Source: Dipetalonema caudispina (Eukaryota; Nematoda; Chromadorea; Rhabditida; Onchocercidae). From it: a stretch of DNA of 35,629 nucleotides. The stretch spans positions 1-35,629 of the forward strand of contig JABVXV010000483.1 in the NCBI GenBank assembly GCA_013365325.1, written 5' to 3'. The notes below the pieces were generated by a model that was not told the DNA's origin, did no database searches, and saw only the letters and a list, made by a program, of their open reading frames with translations. Both the position numbers and the translations under genes were made by a program. Within the stretch, counting starts at the first letter, position 1; each line of letters begins with the position of its first letter. Positions 35,542 to 35,629 of the stretch are shown here, in pieces.

Positions 35542-35629
<88 letters not shown>
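31301..35629 (-). CDS. EcR: Ecdysone receptor, nuclear hormone receptor NR1H1 type (5' end missing)
   Basis: Ligand-gated transcription factor that in arthropods binds 20-hydroxyecdysone as a dimer with RXR/USP and acts on DNA in the nucleus. Exons (minus, phases all match): >35629-35388 (poly-Gln), 34472-34283, 34159-34019, 33459-33161, 32850-32713, 32396-32168, 31789-31629 and 31531-31301 with a TAA. About 543 codons are present. The DNA-binding domain starts [18 protein letters not shown], with P-box CEGCKG, and the second finger ends [14 protein letters not shown]. The hinge holds [17 protein letters not shown]. The ligand-binding domain has [32 protein letters not shown] and [20 protein letters not shown], all diagnostic of EcR rather than other NR1 receptors. 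The last exon is a Gln/His-rich tail without a recognisable AF-2 helix. The start codon and N-terminal A/B domain lie beyond the window. Confidence 0.95.
32168..33459 (-). other. EcR: EcR hinge and first part of the ligand-binding domain
   Basis: Exon 33459-33161 carries the hinge with a Ser-rich linker ([14 protein letters not shown]) and the start of the fold ([14 protein letters not shown]). Exon 32850-32713 gives helix 3 ([19 protein letters not shown]) and helices 4-5 begin with [15 protein letters not shown]. Exon 32396-32168 gives helices 5-9 with [19 protein letters not shown]. The split between Ser and Gly in AIFS(D) by a phase-1 intron joins exactly to DRPGL in the next exon. Confidence 0.9.
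33010..33103 (+). pseudogene. Plus-strand exon-like fragment inside an EcR intron
   Basis: Within the 310-bp EcR intron (33160-32851) the plus strand reads [18 protein letters not shown] then [13 protein letters not shown], followed by a donor-like G|GTAAAA. Codon use looks protein-like and differs from flanking AT-rich sequence. The upstream pyrimidine tract ends TTTTTCAA rather than CAG, so an acceptor is lacking. It may be a decayed exon or insertion, or chance. No family is recognised. Confidence 0.2.
33630..33648. repeat. Poly-A run in an EcR intron
   Basis: Nineteen consecutive A on the plus strand, poly-T in the sense of the EcR transcript. It lies in the intron between the second zinc-finger exon and the hinge exon. 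Confidence 0.9.
34019..34349 (-). other. EcR: EcR DNA-binding domain (two C4 zinc fingers)
   Basis: Finger 1 (CLVC...CEGC) lies in exon 34472-34283 and finger 2 (CKYGESC...CQHC) in exon 34159-34019. They are split by a short phase-1 intron right after CEGCK, a common position in this family. All eight Cys ligands are present. The CEGCKG P-box predicts AGGTCA-type half-site recognition. Confidence 0.95.
35388..35629 (-). repeat. EcR: (CAA)n poly-glutamine tract at the right edge
   Basis: On the minus strand this is an uninterrupted CAA/CAG frame of about 80 codons, ending in a CAG|GTATAT donor in phase with the DNA-binding-domain exon. Apart from Gln it encodes two His (CAT) and two Arg (CGA) close to its 3' end. 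The tract continues past the window, so the true length and the EcR start are unknown. Confidence 0.85.

Overview
The window is AT-rich eukaryotic DNA with many short exons, small introns and GTAAGT/TTTCAG-type splice sites. It encodes an ecdysone receptor (EcR), a gene that filarial and related clade III nematodes have but Caenorhabditis lacks. With the intron style, this suggests a parasitic spirurid or filarial nematode; the species cannot be told from the sequence. The window starts in a (TG)n tract and ends in a (TTG)n tract, as expected of a contig that stops in repeats at both ends.

The recognisable genes are all on the minus strand. (1) 35629 down to 31301: EcR, eight coding exons with compatible phases. 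Its 5' end is missing because the contig ends inside a poly-Gln tract. It has a complete two-finger DNA-binding domain, hinge and ligand-binding domain, then an unusual Gln/His-rich C-terminus where the AF-2 helix would be expected. (2) 31300-28120: about 3.2 kb without convincing genes, ending in a pyrimidine-rich, E-box-containing block that looks like the promoter of the next gene. (3) 27626 down to 6802: a very large multi-C2H2 zinc-finger protein spread over about 45 exons. I traced 27 exons (27626-15173, about 1,220 codons) and about 18 more (14113-6802, about 900 codons). They are separated by a 1.06-kb gap that holds a minisatellite and a perfect 30-bp palindrome. The phases allow one gene of about 2,100 residues with about 25 fingers. 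Size, finger count and an LxCxE motif recall the C. elegans synMuv B / HP1-partner protein LIN-13, but that name is an inference. The N-terminus also carries an HMG-box-like segment, and the middle carries a series of acidic SUMO-interaction-like motifs, one per exon.

(4) 6800-1: mostly non-coding. It has one orphan minus-strand exon (5864-5646), a possible small plus-strand single-pass membrane protein (5288-5509), an RFX-like inverted repeat and low-complexity runs.

Both main genes encode nuclear regulators: a hormone-gated receptor and a probable chromatin-associated zinc-finger protein. They lie head to tail, but the 3.2-kb spacing argues against a shared operon. No tRNA, rRNA, transposon or CRISPR was recognised.
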